Both the position numbers and the translations under genes were made by a program. From Bryobacteraceae bacterium (GTDB taxonomy: Bacteria; Acidobacteriota; Terriglobia; Bryobacterales; Bryobacteraceae), in the NCBI GenBank assembly GCA_041394945.1, contig JAWKHH010000003.1, positions 1,488,001 to 1,552,000 of the forward strand: a DNA stretch of 64,000 nucleotides, in the 5' to 3' direction. Numbering within the stretch: position 1 is the first letter of the stretch; the number at the start of each line of letters is the position of its first letter. The notes under the pieces are model-generated. The model had not been told where the DNA came from. It worked only from the letters and a program-made list of their open reading frames with translations, and did no database searches. This document shows, one piece after another, positions 34,673-43,663 of this stretch.

Positions 34673-36337
34673 ATGAAGTACCTTTACCTTGTTTTCCTGG
34701 CCCCTCTGCAACTGGCCGCCGCCGGGCCAGCCGTGGACCTCGTCCAGGCTTCCCTCTCGGGTGACTTCCCCGAAGCCACCGCCAGGCGCGCCATCCGCTT
34801 CGCCTGCTCCTACCGGAAACAAGACTTGGCGCCGTTTTTCACCTCGCGCCAGATGCCTTTCGAAGAGCGTCTCGTCCGCGAACGCGACGGCCGCTGGTGT
34901 CATGTGTTCTTTGAACCGTCCATCCCCGGCTTTCGCGTCCACCCCGACAATCACCGGGTCACCGAACTGTTCATGGATATGGAGAAGTTTAGCTTCCTTG
35001 GGCTGCGGTCGGCCAAGGTGGGCGATTCGCTCGACATAGCCAAGCAGTTGCTCCCGCTGCTCCCGCGCCGCATGACGGTCCACTTCGGTCTCCCGTTCAA
35101 GGTCGAAGCGAAGTGGTTCGACGCGGCTCGCCAGTTCCATTTCCCCAAGGTCGATCACGACCTCCTCCTCCGCGATAACCAGTCCGACGAAACCAACCCC
35201 TGGGTACAGGACTACATGAAATCCGGTTCCGCCAACGGCGTGGAGCGCATCCTGGTGACGCGCACGGCGTACGAGGGCCGCGAGGCCAACGGCGATCTCT
35301 ACCGGCCGCTGCTCGATTCGCTGAGCGAAGAGCGGTTCCGCCGGTCCCAGTTGTCCTGGGAGGGCGGCGACATCCAATTTGTAGCGCATCCGAAGAACCC
35401 GCAGCGCACGGTGATGCTTTACGGCGATTCGGCCGCCACCTATTGGGGCTACGACATCACACCCGCCGAGTATCAGTACATCCTGAAACGGGAGTTCGGC
35501 GCCGACGACGCGGTGGATCTGAGCGCGCTCGTGCCGCACGTCGACTACCTCGTCTGCGCGCTGCCGGAAGACAACATCATCCTGCTCGCCGAGCCGATGC
35601 GGGAAAACTTCGAGATCGCCCGCGCCGCCCTCGACGTCCTGATGCAGCACTTCGACGTCAAGCAGCCGGATGAGCTGAAGGATCTCAATCGCCTGATGTC
35701 GTCGAGGGAAGAGGCATTCGGCCCCAACCGCAAGGAAATCCGGAAGGCGATCGAACGCGCGCGGAAGACCGAGGAGAACTGGCCGATCCAGATCGACGGA
35801 GCATTCGCCCGCCGGCTGGAGAAGTACGTTTCCGAGAATTGCGGCAGGGACCCCACCGATTGCGTCAAACCCGCCGGATTCAACCGCCTCCTGGGTGAGA
35901 ACCGGCAGATGCTCGAGGACTGGTTGATGGCCGGTACGCGGCTCCGCGAAAAGGAAGGGTTGGCCCGGGCCGTGCTCTCCGTCATCGAGAGCAACTTGCC
36001 CGGCTACCCTGTGCCGACGCAGCCCGTGATCGACGCGCGCGCGGCCGAACTGCAAGCCCTCGGCTACCGGGTCATACGGATTCCCCGTATCGGCGGCCGC
36101 GGCGGCAAGGGCGGCTGGCCGGGCATCAGCTACGCGAACTCCGCCGTCATCGGGAATGTCCTCTTCCTGCCCCAGTTCGGGTTCGGAGCCCCGGAGATCG
36201 CCATTTACGAAAAGCTCCGCCAGCAGCTCCCGCCGAAGTACAAAGTGGCGGCCGTCTTTGCCCGGCATATGCTCGTTCGCAACGGCGGAGTGCACTGCGT
36301 GCTCGCGTTCGTCCGGTCCGGCGAGTCCGGGCCGTGA
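34673..36337 (+). CDS. Secreted pentein-fold hydrolase, arginine deiminase-like
   Basis: 554 residues. The ATG at 34673 gives a signal peptide (KYLYLVFLAPLQLAAAG); an in-frame TTG at 34646 would add nine residues and is less likely. Catalytic marks of the guanidino-modifying pentein superfamily appear in order: WVQD (near 180), WEGGDIQF (near 230), PHVDYLV with His and Asp (near 287) and GGVHCVLAF with the nucleophile Cys (near 539). Peptidylarginine and agmatine deiminases share this set. Length is above agmatine deiminases (about 370), and the extra sequence lies at the N-terminus and between motifs. Deimination of peptidyl-arginine outside the cell is a reasonable guess, not shown. Confidence 0.75.
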   Translation: MKYLYLVFLAPLQLAAAGPAVDLVQASLSGDFPEATARRAIRFACSYRKQDLAPFFTSRQMPFEERLVRERDGRWCHVFFEPSIPGFRVHPDNHRVTELFMDMEKFSFLGLRSAKVGDSLDIAKQLLPLLPRRMTVHFGLPFKVEAKWFDAARQFHFPKVDHDLLLRDNQSDETNPWVQDYMKSGSANGVERILVTRTAYEGREANGDLYRPLLDSLSEERFRRSQLSWEGGDIQFVAHPKNPQRTVMLYGDSAATYWGYDITPAEYQYILKREFGADDAVDLSALVPHVDYLVCALPEDNIILLAEPMRENFEIARAALDVLMQHFDVKQPDELKDLNRLMSSREEAFGPNRKEIRKAIERARKTEENWPIQIDGAFARRLEKYVSENCGRDPTDCVKPAGFNRLLGENRQMLEDWLMAGTRLREKEGLARAVLSVIESNLPGYPVPTQPVIDARAAELQALGYRVIRIPRIGGRGGKGGWPGISYANSAVIGNVLFLPQFGFGAPEIAIYEKLRQQLPPKYKVAAVFARHMLVRNGGVHCVLAFVRSGESGP

Positions 36338-36382
36338 GGGAGCCACCCATTGTGGCGTGGTGGTAGCCCTTTGGTACCGGGC

Positions 36383-36412
36383 TTGACGATATCGGAACCG
36401 CGTCCCTACAAT
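36383..36412 (+). promoter_or_regulatory. Sigma70-like promoter of tatA
   Basis: TTGACG (36383-36388) and TACAAT (36407-36412) are 18 bases apart, 27 bases before the tatA start, with AAGGAGG just before the ATG. Confidence 0.6.
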
Positions 36413-36439
36413 AAGGGTGACAGTCATGAAGGAGGCCGC

Positions 36440-36610
36440 ATGAGAAGTCTTGGCGTTCCCGAGCTCGTAATCATCCTCGCAGTCGCCGTACTGTTGTTCG
36501 GCGGAAAGAAAATTCCCGAGGTTGCCAAAGGCTTGGGCGAAGGCATCAAAAACTTCAAGAACGCCCTCAAGGGCGATGAAGTGAAGGCGGAAGAAAAGAA
36601 GCAGGCGTAG
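36440..36610 (+). CDS. tatA: Twin-arginine translocase subunit TatA/E
   Basis: 56 residues from the ATG at 36440, with AAGGAGG 4 bases upstream; the frame is open upstream without homologous sequence. TatA topology: a short periplasmic N-terminus, one helix (VPELVIILAVAVLLFGG), the FGGKKIPEVAKGLGEGIKNF hinge and amphipathic helix, and a short Lys/Glu-rich tail. TatA forms the pore for folded twin-arginine cargo; the DUF1501 proteins in this window carry such signals. tatB and tatC are not adjacent. It may be TatA or TatE by sequence alone. A terminator follows. Confidence 0.92.
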   Translation: MRSLGVPELVIILAVAVLLFGGKKIPEVAKGLGEGIKNFKNALKGDEVKAEEKKQA

Positions 36611-36668
36611 GCGGCCTGGCGTAGCCCGGCGACAGCAAGATCGAGCGCCGGCCGGAATTCTTGAAACC

Positions 36669-36703
36669 AAAACCCCCGCGAGCCATTGACTCACGGGGGT
36701 TTC
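36669..36703. terminator. Bidirectional hairpin between tatA and the HU gene
   Basis: AAACCCCCGCGAG and CTCACGGGGGTTT pair over about 13 positions with one mismatch and a short loop. It has A/T runs on both sides, so it can end transcripts of tatA and of the convergent HU gene. Confidence 0.75.
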
Positions 36704-36731
36704 GGTTTTCATGCGGCTTGGGCCGCGGAAG

Positions 36732-37037
36732 CTATTTCTTCTTCGGCGGAACGATCGCGTCCTTCACCGACTTGGCCACGCGGAACTTCACCACCTTCTT
36801 GGCCGGGATCTTGATCGCCGCGCCCGTCGCCGGGTTCCGGCCCATACGCGCCTTCCGCTCCACCTTCACCAGCCGGCCGATACCGGGAAGCACGGCCACG
36901 CCGTTCTTCTTCGTCTCGCTGACGATCGTCGCCGTGTAGGCCTCGAGCAAACCTTTCACCTGCTTGCTCGAAAGCCCGCTGCCTTCGGCCAGCTTCTTGA
37001 TCAACTGCGATTGCGTCATCTTCTTGGCTTCAGCCAT
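36732..37037 (-). CDS. HU-family DNA-binding protein
   Basis: 101 residues, slightly longer than the usual 90. The N-terminal helical part (MTQSQLIKKLAEGSGLSSKQVKGLLEAY) and the beta-arm signature GRNPATGAAIKIPAKKVVKFRVAKSVKD are present, with a short Lys-rich tail. It binds DNA with little sequence preference and compacts the nucleoid. An AAGGAG ribosome site lies about 11 bases upstream of the ATG. IHF-type subunits share the same arm, so the exact role is not certain, but a stand-alone copy favours HU. Confidence 0.93.
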   Translation of the reverse strand: MAEAKKMTQSQLIKKLAEGSGLSSKQVKGLLEAYTATIVSETKKNGVAVLPGIGRLVKVERKARMGRNPATGAAIKIPAKKVVKFRVAKSVKDAIVPPKKK

Positions 37038-37227
37038 GTCCGTTCGTGCTCCTTCTTCTTACCCAATGACATCAACGCTCTGCGCTTGCACCCCCGCCGT
37101 GACGCCGGCCTTCCGGGCCGCGCCGACACGCGCGAAACAGAATCAAGCAAGAATGTTTTTGCTGTCCCATCTTCGCCAATGCCTGGATGAACTGTCAAGT
37201 GGAATCTGCGCGAAACACCTGTTTTTC

Positions 37228-37262
37228 GGGGGTTCGGAGCACTTTCCGCGCTGGAAACCCCC
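37228..37262. repeat. Imperfect inverted repeat downstream of recA
   Basis: GGGGGTT (37228-37234) and AACCCCC (37256-37262) pair, with a further CGGA/TCCG stem in between. It lies after the recA stop but lacks a clear U-tract, so termination is not certain. Confidence 0.35.
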
Positions 37263-37297
37263 AAAAAACCGGCTTTCCGGGTGGGAAGGAGGCCGTT

Positions 37298-38365
37298 TTA
37301 GGCCGTTTGCGCCCGTCTGGAGGGCCTTTCGAGACCGGCCAGCGGCGGCCGCGCATCCTCGCGCGCTTCTCCGCCCGCCAGTCCGAACGCCGTCCGCAGC
37401 TCCCCTTCGAGCCGCGCCGCCACGTCCCCATGCTCCCGCAGAAACTGTCGCGCCGCCTCGCGCCCCTGCCCCATCCGCTCCCCGCCCCGGCTGTACCAGG
37501 AGCCGCTCTTTTCCACCAACCCCTTCTGCGCGCCCAGCTCGAGCAATTCGTTCTCCAGGCTGATCCCCTCGCCGTGGATCAGCTCCACCTCCACCTCCCG
37601 GAACGGCGGCGCGACTTTGTTCTTCACCACCTTCACCTTGGTCCGGCTCCCGACGACAGTTTCGCCGTCCTTCACGGCGCCGATCCGCCGCACGTCGAGC
37701 CGCATCGTCGAGTAGAACTTGAGTGCGCGCCCCCCGGTGGTGGTTTCCGGGTTCCCGAAGACCACGCCGATCTTTTCGCGCACCTGGTTGATGAAGATAA
37801 GGCACGTACCCGTCCGCGAGACCGCTCCGGTGAGCTTCCGAAGCGCCTGCGACATCAGACGCGCGTGCAGACCCATGAAACTGTCGCCCATCTCACCCTC
37901 CAGTTCGGCCTTCGGCACGAGCGCGGCCACCGAATCGACGACGATGATCTCCACGGCGTTCGACGCCGTCAGGGCGGCCGTGATTTCGAGCGCCTGTTCT
38001 CCGTGGTCCGGCTGCGAAACCAGAAGATTGTCCACGTCCACGCCGAGCCGGACCGCGTAAGTCGGGTCGAGCGCGTGCTCGGCGTCGATGAAGGCTGCCG
38101 TTCCGCCTGCCTTCTGGCACTGCGCAACTGCCTGCAGCGCGAGTGTGGTTTTGCCGGACGACTCCGGTCCGTAGATCTCAATGACGCGGCCGCGCGGCAG
38201 CCCGCCCACGCCGAGAGCCGCGTCAAGGGCGATCGAGCCGGTCGGGATCACCGATACCGTTTGCACCTGCGACGAGCCGAGCCGCAGGATCGCGCCTTTG
38301 CCGAATTGTTTGTCGATGGATGAAATAGCCGTGTTCAGGGCCTGTTCTCGCTGGGTGAGTGCCAA
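37298..38365 (-). CDS. recA: Recombinase A
   Basis: 355 residues from a TTG at 38365 with AAAGGAA 7 bases upstream. RecA forms filaments on single-stranded DNA, drives homologous recombination and activates LexA self-cleavage. Marks: Walker A GPESSGKTT at 66-74, AFIDAEHALDP, Walker B IIVVDSVAALVPKAE, and FINQVREKIGVVFGNPETTTGGRALKFYSTMR. The C-terminus beyond residue 325 is shorter in acidic residues and more Arg/Pro-rich than E. coli RecA (ARPPLAGLERPSRRAQTA). No lexA or recX gene is adjacent. Confidence 0.97.
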   Translation of the reverse strand: MALTQREQALNTAISSIDKQFGKGAILRLGSSQVQTVSVIPTGSIALDAALGVGGLPRGRVIEIYGPESSGKTTLALQAVAQCQKAGGTAAFIDAEHALDPTYAVRLGVDVDNLLVSQPDHGEQALEITAALTASNAVEIIVVDSVAALVPKAELEGEMGDSFMGLHARLMSQALRKLTGAVSRTGTCLIFINQVREKIGVVFGNPETTTGGRALKFYSTMRLDVRRIGAVKDGETVVGSRTKVKVVKNKVAPPFREVEVELIHGEGISLENELLELGAQKGLVEKSGSWYSRGGERMGQGREAARQFLREHGDVAARLEGELRTAFGLAGGEAREDARPPLAGLERPSRRAQTA

Positions 38366-38437
38366 GTTGGATTCCTTTCGTCGAGAGCCGCTACCGGTAA
38401 GGTGCGGGCGTGGGAAAGGAAATCTCAGTCCCGTTTG

Positions 38438-40834
38438 CTATTCGTATCGGGACGGAGTCCGCTCGCGCTGGGTCTTGGCTTCATACATCCGCCGGTCCGC
38501 CGCCGCCAGCAGGGACACGGCATCGGCGCCGTCCTCGGGAAACACCGCCAGTCCCGTGCTCATCGACAAGGCCAGTCCTTCGGTCTCCTCTACGCCGGCC
38601 GACCGTACCGCCTCGAGCAACCGCATCAGTTGCGTCGCCGCCGCTGATCCGTCCATGTCCGGCATCACCACCACGAACTCGTCGCCGCCCATCCGGGCGA
38701 CACAGTCGGAGTCCCGCGAAACCGCTTTCATTCGCTGGGCAACGTGGCGCAGAACGGCGTCGCCGGCCAGATGACCGCGCGTATCGTTCACCTGCTTGAA
38801 GTGATCGAGGTCGCAAACGACAACGCCGAACCGCCCCGCCAACTCCCGGCTGCGGGCGATCTCCCGGTCCAGGGCCTCGAACAGCGCGCGCGAATTGGCC
38901 AGTTCGGTCAGATGGTCGGTCTTGGCCAGTTGGGCCGCGGTTTGAAACCGCCGCGCGTTCTCGAGCGCCAGTTCAGCCACCGAAGCCACCCGCCGTAGAA
39001 CGCGCAGGTCGTCCACCGTGAACCCGTCGACGCGCTTCCGGTACACCGCCAGCACCCCCGCGGCGTACTCCTGCGCCTCAAGCGGAGAGGCAATCACGCT
39101 CCACCCGGCCAGTTCCGCCTGCGCTTCGGCGGAAAGCTGCGGCTCCACCGACGGATTCCCGTTCAGGATCGCCTTCCGCTCCTGGGCCACCCACCCCGTG
39201 AGCCCGTCGCCGCAGGCCGATCGCAGCGACCAGAGATAGACGGCCCCATCACCCTCGGCGTACGCTGCTTCCAGGGTGTCTCCCGACGGCAGAAATACCG
39301 CCACGCAGTCGAATTGCACCAGATTGGCCAGACAGGCCGCTACACGCGGATACACCTCCCCGGCGTCCGTGGCGCCCACCAACCCCTGCGACAGTTCGAG
39401 CAACAGGCGGCCCTCGCGCCTGGCCGCCGCCACCGATGCCAGCGAATCCTCGAGCGTTTCGGCCACGCGCACTCCACCGGCCTCGAAGCCCGCACCCGGC
39501 TGCGCCGTGCTGTCGCCGGCGTCAAGAGCGCGGGTCATTGCACCCACTCCCTTCGCCTGCCGCGCCTGCTCGGCCGCCTCCCGGTAGCACGATTGCAGCA
39601 CGCGCACCACTTGCGGATCGTAGCTTCGTCCGGCCTCGGCTTCGAGCATCGCCATCGCCCGGTCAAGGGGGTAGGCGCGCCGGTAGTCGCGGTCGGAGCT
39701 CAGCGCGTCCAACGAATCGGTGGCGGCGAGGATGCGCGCCCCGACCGGGATCGCGTCGCCCGCCAGACCCATCGGGTAGCCGCTGCCGTCCCAGCGCTCA
39801 TGATGATGCCGCACGATGTCCACAACGGCTTCCGGAAAACCCATCTCCGTGAGGATCTCGGCCCCGATCACGGCGTGCGTTTTCACTTTGTTGAACTCTT
39901 CGGGAGTCAGCCTTCCGGGCTTGGAGAGGATGTACTCGGGCACGGCCATCTTCCCGACGTCGTGCAGGATCGAACCGACCCGCAAGGCTTCGATCTGCTG
40001 CCGATCCAGTCCCATCCGCTCGGCCACCGCCACCGAGTAGCTCTGCACTCGCACCAGGTGCGCCCGCGTGTCGGAATCGCGTGCCTCCACCGCCAGCGCC
40101 AACCCCTCGATGCTCCGGTGATACAACTGCGTCACCATTTCGCCGTGGCGCCGTTGTTGCTCCGCCGCGGTCGCCTGCAGATGGTACGAACGGTAGATCA
40201 GGTAGACCACGGGGATGACGAGCAGCGTAATCGTTCCGCTGAGCTCACTTCCCGCCGTCAGGTGGACGATGCCGGACATCGCCGCCCCGACCACGTAGTA
40301 CGGGAACGTCCACTGGTAGTTCTCGCGCCACACCGTCGAAAACCGCCGCCCCTCCGCTAGGCCTGTCGCCGCGGCCGAAGGGAACGTATTCATTACGAAG
40401 AACGTCACCGTCGCCAACGCCAGCCGCAAGTGGATGTTTCCGGTCGACGCCGGCAACAGGGACCGGTAGGCGAATCCCGAGCTCGCGATCGCCGCCGCCA
40501 GCGAACCCAGCGTTACCGCCACCTGCTTCCACGACGTGTTCTCGCGCCGGACCAACAGCAACTGCAGCAGGGCTGGGGTGCATCCGAGCGTGATCGTTTC
40601 CACCGCGCTCAACTCCACCAGGCCCAGCACGATAAAGATCACGTTCAGCGTGACCGGACCCTGGAGCGAAGCGTTCTTCACGCTCAGCGCGGAACACACC
40701 ACGGCCGCCGACAGATAGGTCAGGAAGCGGGGCGACCCGAACCCGTCCGTCCAGCCAAGGTTCAAGATCAACCCGAGCAGTCCGAGACCGACCAGCGTCC
40801 CAGCAAACGCGTTCGATTTGGCGGCCGAAAGCAT
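38438..40834 (-). CDS. Membrane c-di-GMP enzyme: HD-GYP, GAF and GGDEF
   Basis: 798 residues. The first 210 residues hold about seven or eight hydrophobic segments of a MASE-like membrane sensor. HD-GYP follows at about 230-400: SILHDVGKMAVPEYIL with the metal-binding HD pair, HHERWDGSGYPMGLAGDAIP with GYP, and ILAATDSLDALSSDR. A GAF domain lies near 470-625. The C-terminal GGDEF (about 640-790) has an intact RMGGDEFVVVM and the DLDHFKQVNDTRGH metal site. The protein can in principle both make and break cyclic di-GMP; which activity dominates cannot be read from sequence. It begins 72 bases upstream of recA, divergently from the DUF1501 gene. Confidence 0.93.
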   Translation of the reverse strand: MLSAAKSNAFAGTLVGLGLLGLILNLGWTDGFGSPRFLTYLSAAVVCSALSVKNASLQGPVTLNVIFIVLGLVELSAVETITLGCTPALLQLLLVRRENTSWKQVAVTLGSLAAAIASSGFAYRSLLPASTGNIHLRLALATVTFFVMNTFPSAAATGLAEGRRFSTVWRENYQWTFPYYVVGAAMSGIVHLTAGSELSGTITLLVIPVVYLIYRSYHLQATAAEQQRRHGEMVTQLYHRSIEGLALAVEARDSDTRAHLVRVQSYSVAVAERMGLDRQQIEALRVGSILHDVGKMAVPEYILSKPGRLTPEEFNKVKTHAVIGAEILTEMGFPEAVVDIVRHHHERWDGSGYPMGLAGDAIPVGARILAATDSLDALSSDRDYRRAYPLDRAMAMLEAEAGRSYDPQVVRVLQSCYREAAEQARQAKGVGAMTRALDAGDSTAQPGAGFEAGGVRVAETLEDSLASVAAARREGRLLLELSQGLVGATDAGEVYPRVAACLANLVQFDCVAVFLPSGDTLEAAYAEGDGAVYLWSLRSACGDGLTGWVAQERKAILNGNPSVEPQLSAEAQAELAGWSVIASPLEAQEYAAGVLAVYRKRVDGFTVDDLRVLRRVASVAELALENARRFQTAAQLAKTDHLTELANSRALFEALDREIARSRELAGRFGVVVCDLDHFKQVNDTRGHLAGDAVLRHVAQRMKAVSRDSDCVARMGGDEFVVVMPDMDGSAAATQLMRLLEAVRSAGVEETEGLALSMSTGLAVFPEDGADAVSLLAAADRRMYEAKTQRERTPSRYE

Positions 40835-40947
40835 GCCGTATAGTTTGGATCGGCCGTCGTCGGGCGCCGCTTGAGGGTGGAGCGGGTTTTCCCGTCAGAA
40901 ACTCGAGAGCGGAAATCTCCCCGTTCGGCTGTATAATGGGCGCAACC

Positions 40948-42384
40948 ATGCTGTCGATACCAGGAAAACCAGGGCGCAACTGCGACGGTTGGTCGCGGCG
41001 CGAACTCGTCCGCGCCGGAGGCCTGAGCCTCCTCGGATTGAGTCTGCCCGACTTCCTCCGCACGGAAGCCGCCGCAGCCGCCCGTACGGACTCCAAGATC
41101 CAGGCCCGCGCCAAGCAGGTGGTCATGATCTTCCTCCAGGGCGGACCCAGCCACATCGACATCTGGGACCCCAAGCCCGAAGCCCCGGCCAATATCCGCG
41201 GTGAATTCAAGGCCATCAAGACCAAGGTCGACGGCATTCAAGTATCGGAAACCATGCCCATGCTCGCCGAGGCGATGGACAAGGTAACCCTCATCCGGTC
41301 GATGTCGTACACCCCGGTCGGCCTGTTCAACCACACCGCCGCGATGTACCAGATGATGACTGGCTGGGCGCCGGACAAAGTATCCCCCTCCGGCCAGCTT
41401 GAGCCTCCGTCTCCCCGCGATTTCCCGCATATGGGCTGCCACATCGGCCACATGCTGCCGCCCGAAGGCCCAATGCTCCCCTTCGTCGAAATGCCGCGGC
41501 CGCTCCAGGAATCCAGCGTCATCGGCAAGGGCGGCGCGGCCGGCTTCCTCGGCAAGGCGCATGACCCCTACCGGCTCTATCAGGACCCCAACAAGCCCAT
41601 CCGCCTCGACGACCTCTCTCTCCGCAAGGAAGTCTCCCCGGATCGGCTAAAGGATCGCTTCGATCTGCTCAAGGGCATCAACGGCTCCATGAAGGATCTC
41701 GAAAAGGCCGTCGATTCCTACGCCCTCGACGACTACTACGCCAAGGCCTTCGATCTCGTGCTCTCCGGAAAGGCGCGCGACGCTTTCGACCTCAACAAGG
41801 AGTCCACTGCCGCCCGTGAACGTTACGGCCGTCACACCTTCGGACAAAGCCTGCTGATGGCGCGCCGCCTCATTGAGGCCGGGACGCGTTTCGTCCAGGT
41901 CAACTGGCCCTCGGTGGCCAACGGCAATCCGGAAACCGACGCCTGGGATACCCACGCCGCCAATTTCGGACCCTTGAAGAACCTCCACTGCCCCAAGCTC
42001 GATCGCGCGCTTTCCGGCTTCCTCGAGGACATGGATCAGCGCGGGCTGCTCAAGGAAACACTCGTGATCTGCACCGGTGAGTTCGGGCGCAGTCCGAAGC
42101 TCGGCGTCAGCACCTCGGGCAACGTGAATTCGCCCGATGGCCGCGACCACTGGCCGTACTGCTATACCGCCGTCGTAGCCGGCGCGGGCGTCCGCCGCGG
42201 ATATCAATACGGGGCCAGCGACGCCACTGCGTCGGCGCCCAGCGAAAAGGCCGTCCACCCGATGGATCTCGTGGCGACCATCTACTATTCGCTCGGCATC
42301 GACCCGCATATGGAAGTCCTCAACGACCTCAAACAGCCCCGCGCGCTCGTCGAGGGCACGCCCGTCACCGGCCTGTTCGCCTGA
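40948..42384 (+). CDS. DUF1501 family protein, Tat signal
   Basis: 478 residues from the ATG at 40948. An ATG 12 bases earlier overlaps a TATAAT box (40932-40937), and family members typically begin MLSIxGKPGRNCDGxSRR, so the later start is chosen. The twin-arginine signal SRRELVRAGGLSLLGLSLPDF is strong. Family marks include FLQGGPSHIDIWDPKPEAP, YTPVGLFNHTAAMYQMMTG and ICTGEFGRSPKLG, with GRDHWPYCYTAVVAGAGV near the end. Export is Tat-dependent by this signal. Unlike the copy at 3884, no DUF1549/DUF1553 gene is adjacent. Confidence 0.9.
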   Translation: MLSIPGKPGRNCDGWSRRELVRAGGLSLLGLSLPDFLRTEAAAAARTDSKIQARAKQVVMIFLQGGPSHIDIWDPKPEAPANIRGEFKAIKTKVDGIQVSETMPMLAEAMDKVTLIRSMSYTPVGLFNHTAAMYQMMTGWAPDKVSPSGQLEPPSPRDFPHMGCHIGHMLPPEGPMLPFVEMPRPLQESSVIGKGGAAGFLGKAHDPYRLYQDPNKPIRLDDLSLRKEVSPDRLKDRFDLLKGINGSMKDLEKAVDSYALDDYYAKAFDLVLSGKARDAFDLNKESTAARERYGRHTFGQSLLMARRLIEAGTRFVQVNWPSVANGNPETDAWDTHAANFGPLKNLHCPKLDRALSGFLEDMDQRGLLKETLVICTGEFGRSPKLGVSTSGNVNSPDGRDHWPYCYTAVVAGAGVRRGYQYGASDATASAPSEKAVHPMDLVATIYYSLGIDPHMEVLNDLKQPRALVEGTPVTGLFA

Positions 42385-42390
42385 TCAGGC
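42379..42390. repeat. Palindrome joining two stop codons
   Basis: GCCTGATCAGGC is a perfect 12-base palindrome. Its centre TGATCA provides the TGA stop of the DUF1501 gene (42382-42384) and, on the other strand, the TGA stop of the convergent SDR gene (42385-42387). Confidence 0.6.
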
Positions 42391-43209
42391 CCCCGAAGCG
42401 CGTTCGGCGGCCATCGCCGCGGCGATTCCTTCCCGGTATCCGGGATACCGCAGATCGACGCCCAGCGCCCGGCGGATCGCCCGCCCGTCCACGCGCCGGT
42501 TCGCCGACCGGGTATCTTCCGGCGGCAGCACGCCCGAAGGCTCCGGCGCGGCAATGCCAAGCAGCCCGGCACAGTAGCGGGTGATTTCGATCGCCGGGCA
42601 TGGCTCATCGTCGGCTACCGGCCACGCTCCGGTGATATCTCCCAGCACAGCGGCCGCGGTGATCCGAGCCAGGTCATCGACGTGAATCCGCGAGATGTAG
42701 TTCGAGCCGTCCCCCCACAGCCGGTGCCGGCCCTCGCGCAGCGACACGTGAACGCCCCGTCCCGGTCCATAGATCGCCGCTGGACGCAGAATCGCCCACG
42801 ATCCGCACAGCCCCCGCACGGCCTCCTCCTCCGCCACCCGCACCCGCTCCCGCTCGATCCGCGGCGCCGGCGGCGTGGTTTCGTCCACCAGGCCCTGGTC
42901 GCCGTATACACCCGTGGTCGACAGATACACCACCCGCTCCGCCCGCTTGAGGACAGGCGCAACGAGCGGTGTCACGGGTTCGTTTCCCATCGGCGGCAGG
43001 GAGTGCAGCACCCGGACCGGCGCGGAGAGCGTTTCCGCGAGGCCGGCGACCGCCGCCGGGTCCGCCGCTTCGAAGGTAACGAACCCTACGCCTTCGGTCG
43101 CCGGCGCGGAACGATGGGCGGTCGCCACCACGCGTTCGTCCGCCGCCGCCAACAGCCGGGCCACGCGCCGCCCGGTGAACCCGCAACCGAGAATGACGAT
43201 CAATGTCAA
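42385..43209 (-). CDS. NAD(P)-dependent epimerase/dehydratase-like SDR protein
   Basis: 274 residues. Extended SDR fold: nucleotide loop ILGCGFTGRRVARLL at 6-20, TTGVYGDQGLVDETTP with the active-site Ser/Thr and Tyr, then ILRPAAIYGPGRGVH and SRIHVDDLARITAAAV. It resembles the YeeZ-like subgroup (TGxYGDxxGxxVDE). The active Tyr/Lys pair is not fully standard, so a sugar-nucleotide epimerase role is doubtful; substrate unknown. It converges with the DUF1501 gene at zero distance. Confidence 0.85.
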   Translation of the reverse strand: MTLIVILGCGFTGRRVARLLAAADERVVATAHRSAPATEGVGFVTFEAADPAAVAGLAETLSAPVRVLHSLPPMGNEPVTPLVAPVLKRAERVVYLSTTGVYGDQGLVDETTPPAPRIERERVRVAEEEAVRGLCGSWAILRPAAIYGPGRGVHVSLREGRHRLWGDGSNYISRIHVDDLARITAAAVLGDITGAWPVADDEPCPAIEITRYCAGLLGIAAPEPSGVLPPEDTRSANRRVDGRAIRRALGVDLRYPGYREGIAAAMAAERASGA

Positions 43210-43663
43210 TGATACGATTCGGAACGCCGCCCGCGGCCCGGCCGCGAGCGCTCCTTACCGTACCGCGATCGTGAACCCCGACTGGCTCGCCGCGGAGCTT
43301 TCATCCGGAGGGTCCGGAAAGGTTCTTGACGCGCATATCTCACGGGGTTTCGTCGCGAGACGCGGGAGAAGGCTGCGCAACGATGTAGACACGGCCTTAT
43401 CGCGCGTCGCAGCAGAAAGCCGGTGAGATTTGCCGGTTAGTGCTTGGAGGAGTGCGTGATTGCCCTGCGGAATCAGGGGCCAAGAGATGCATGTTCGCCC
43501 GAGGGTAGCTCTGGGCGGCAGGAACCACCGTGGCGAGGTTTGCCTCGAGCAGGATCCATAGCCGGCACATGCAGCGCCGTGAATCCGTTTGCGCAATTCG
43601 TTCGTATATCCGTTTGGCGAGCCGCTTTGTGGGAGCGGGGTCCTGTTACCGGAGAAGAAACTG
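43210..43663. other. Gene-free stretch before the Rhs gene, with a possible sulfurtransferase remnant
   Basis: About 450 bases without a convincing full gene. On the plus strand near 43265-43345 a short stretch reads VNPDWLAAELSSGGSGKVLDAH, which looks like the start of a rhodanese-type sulfurtransferase, but it degenerates at once. The Rhs start lies at the end, with GGAGAAG before the ATG. No clear promoter or operator was found. Confidence 0.45.

Noticed and set aside
34586..36712. Long open frame (708 codons) on the minus strand
   Set aside because: It is antisense to the pentein hydrolase gene. High GC keeps stop codons rare on both strands, and the sense product has signal peptide and catalytic motifs while the antisense has none.
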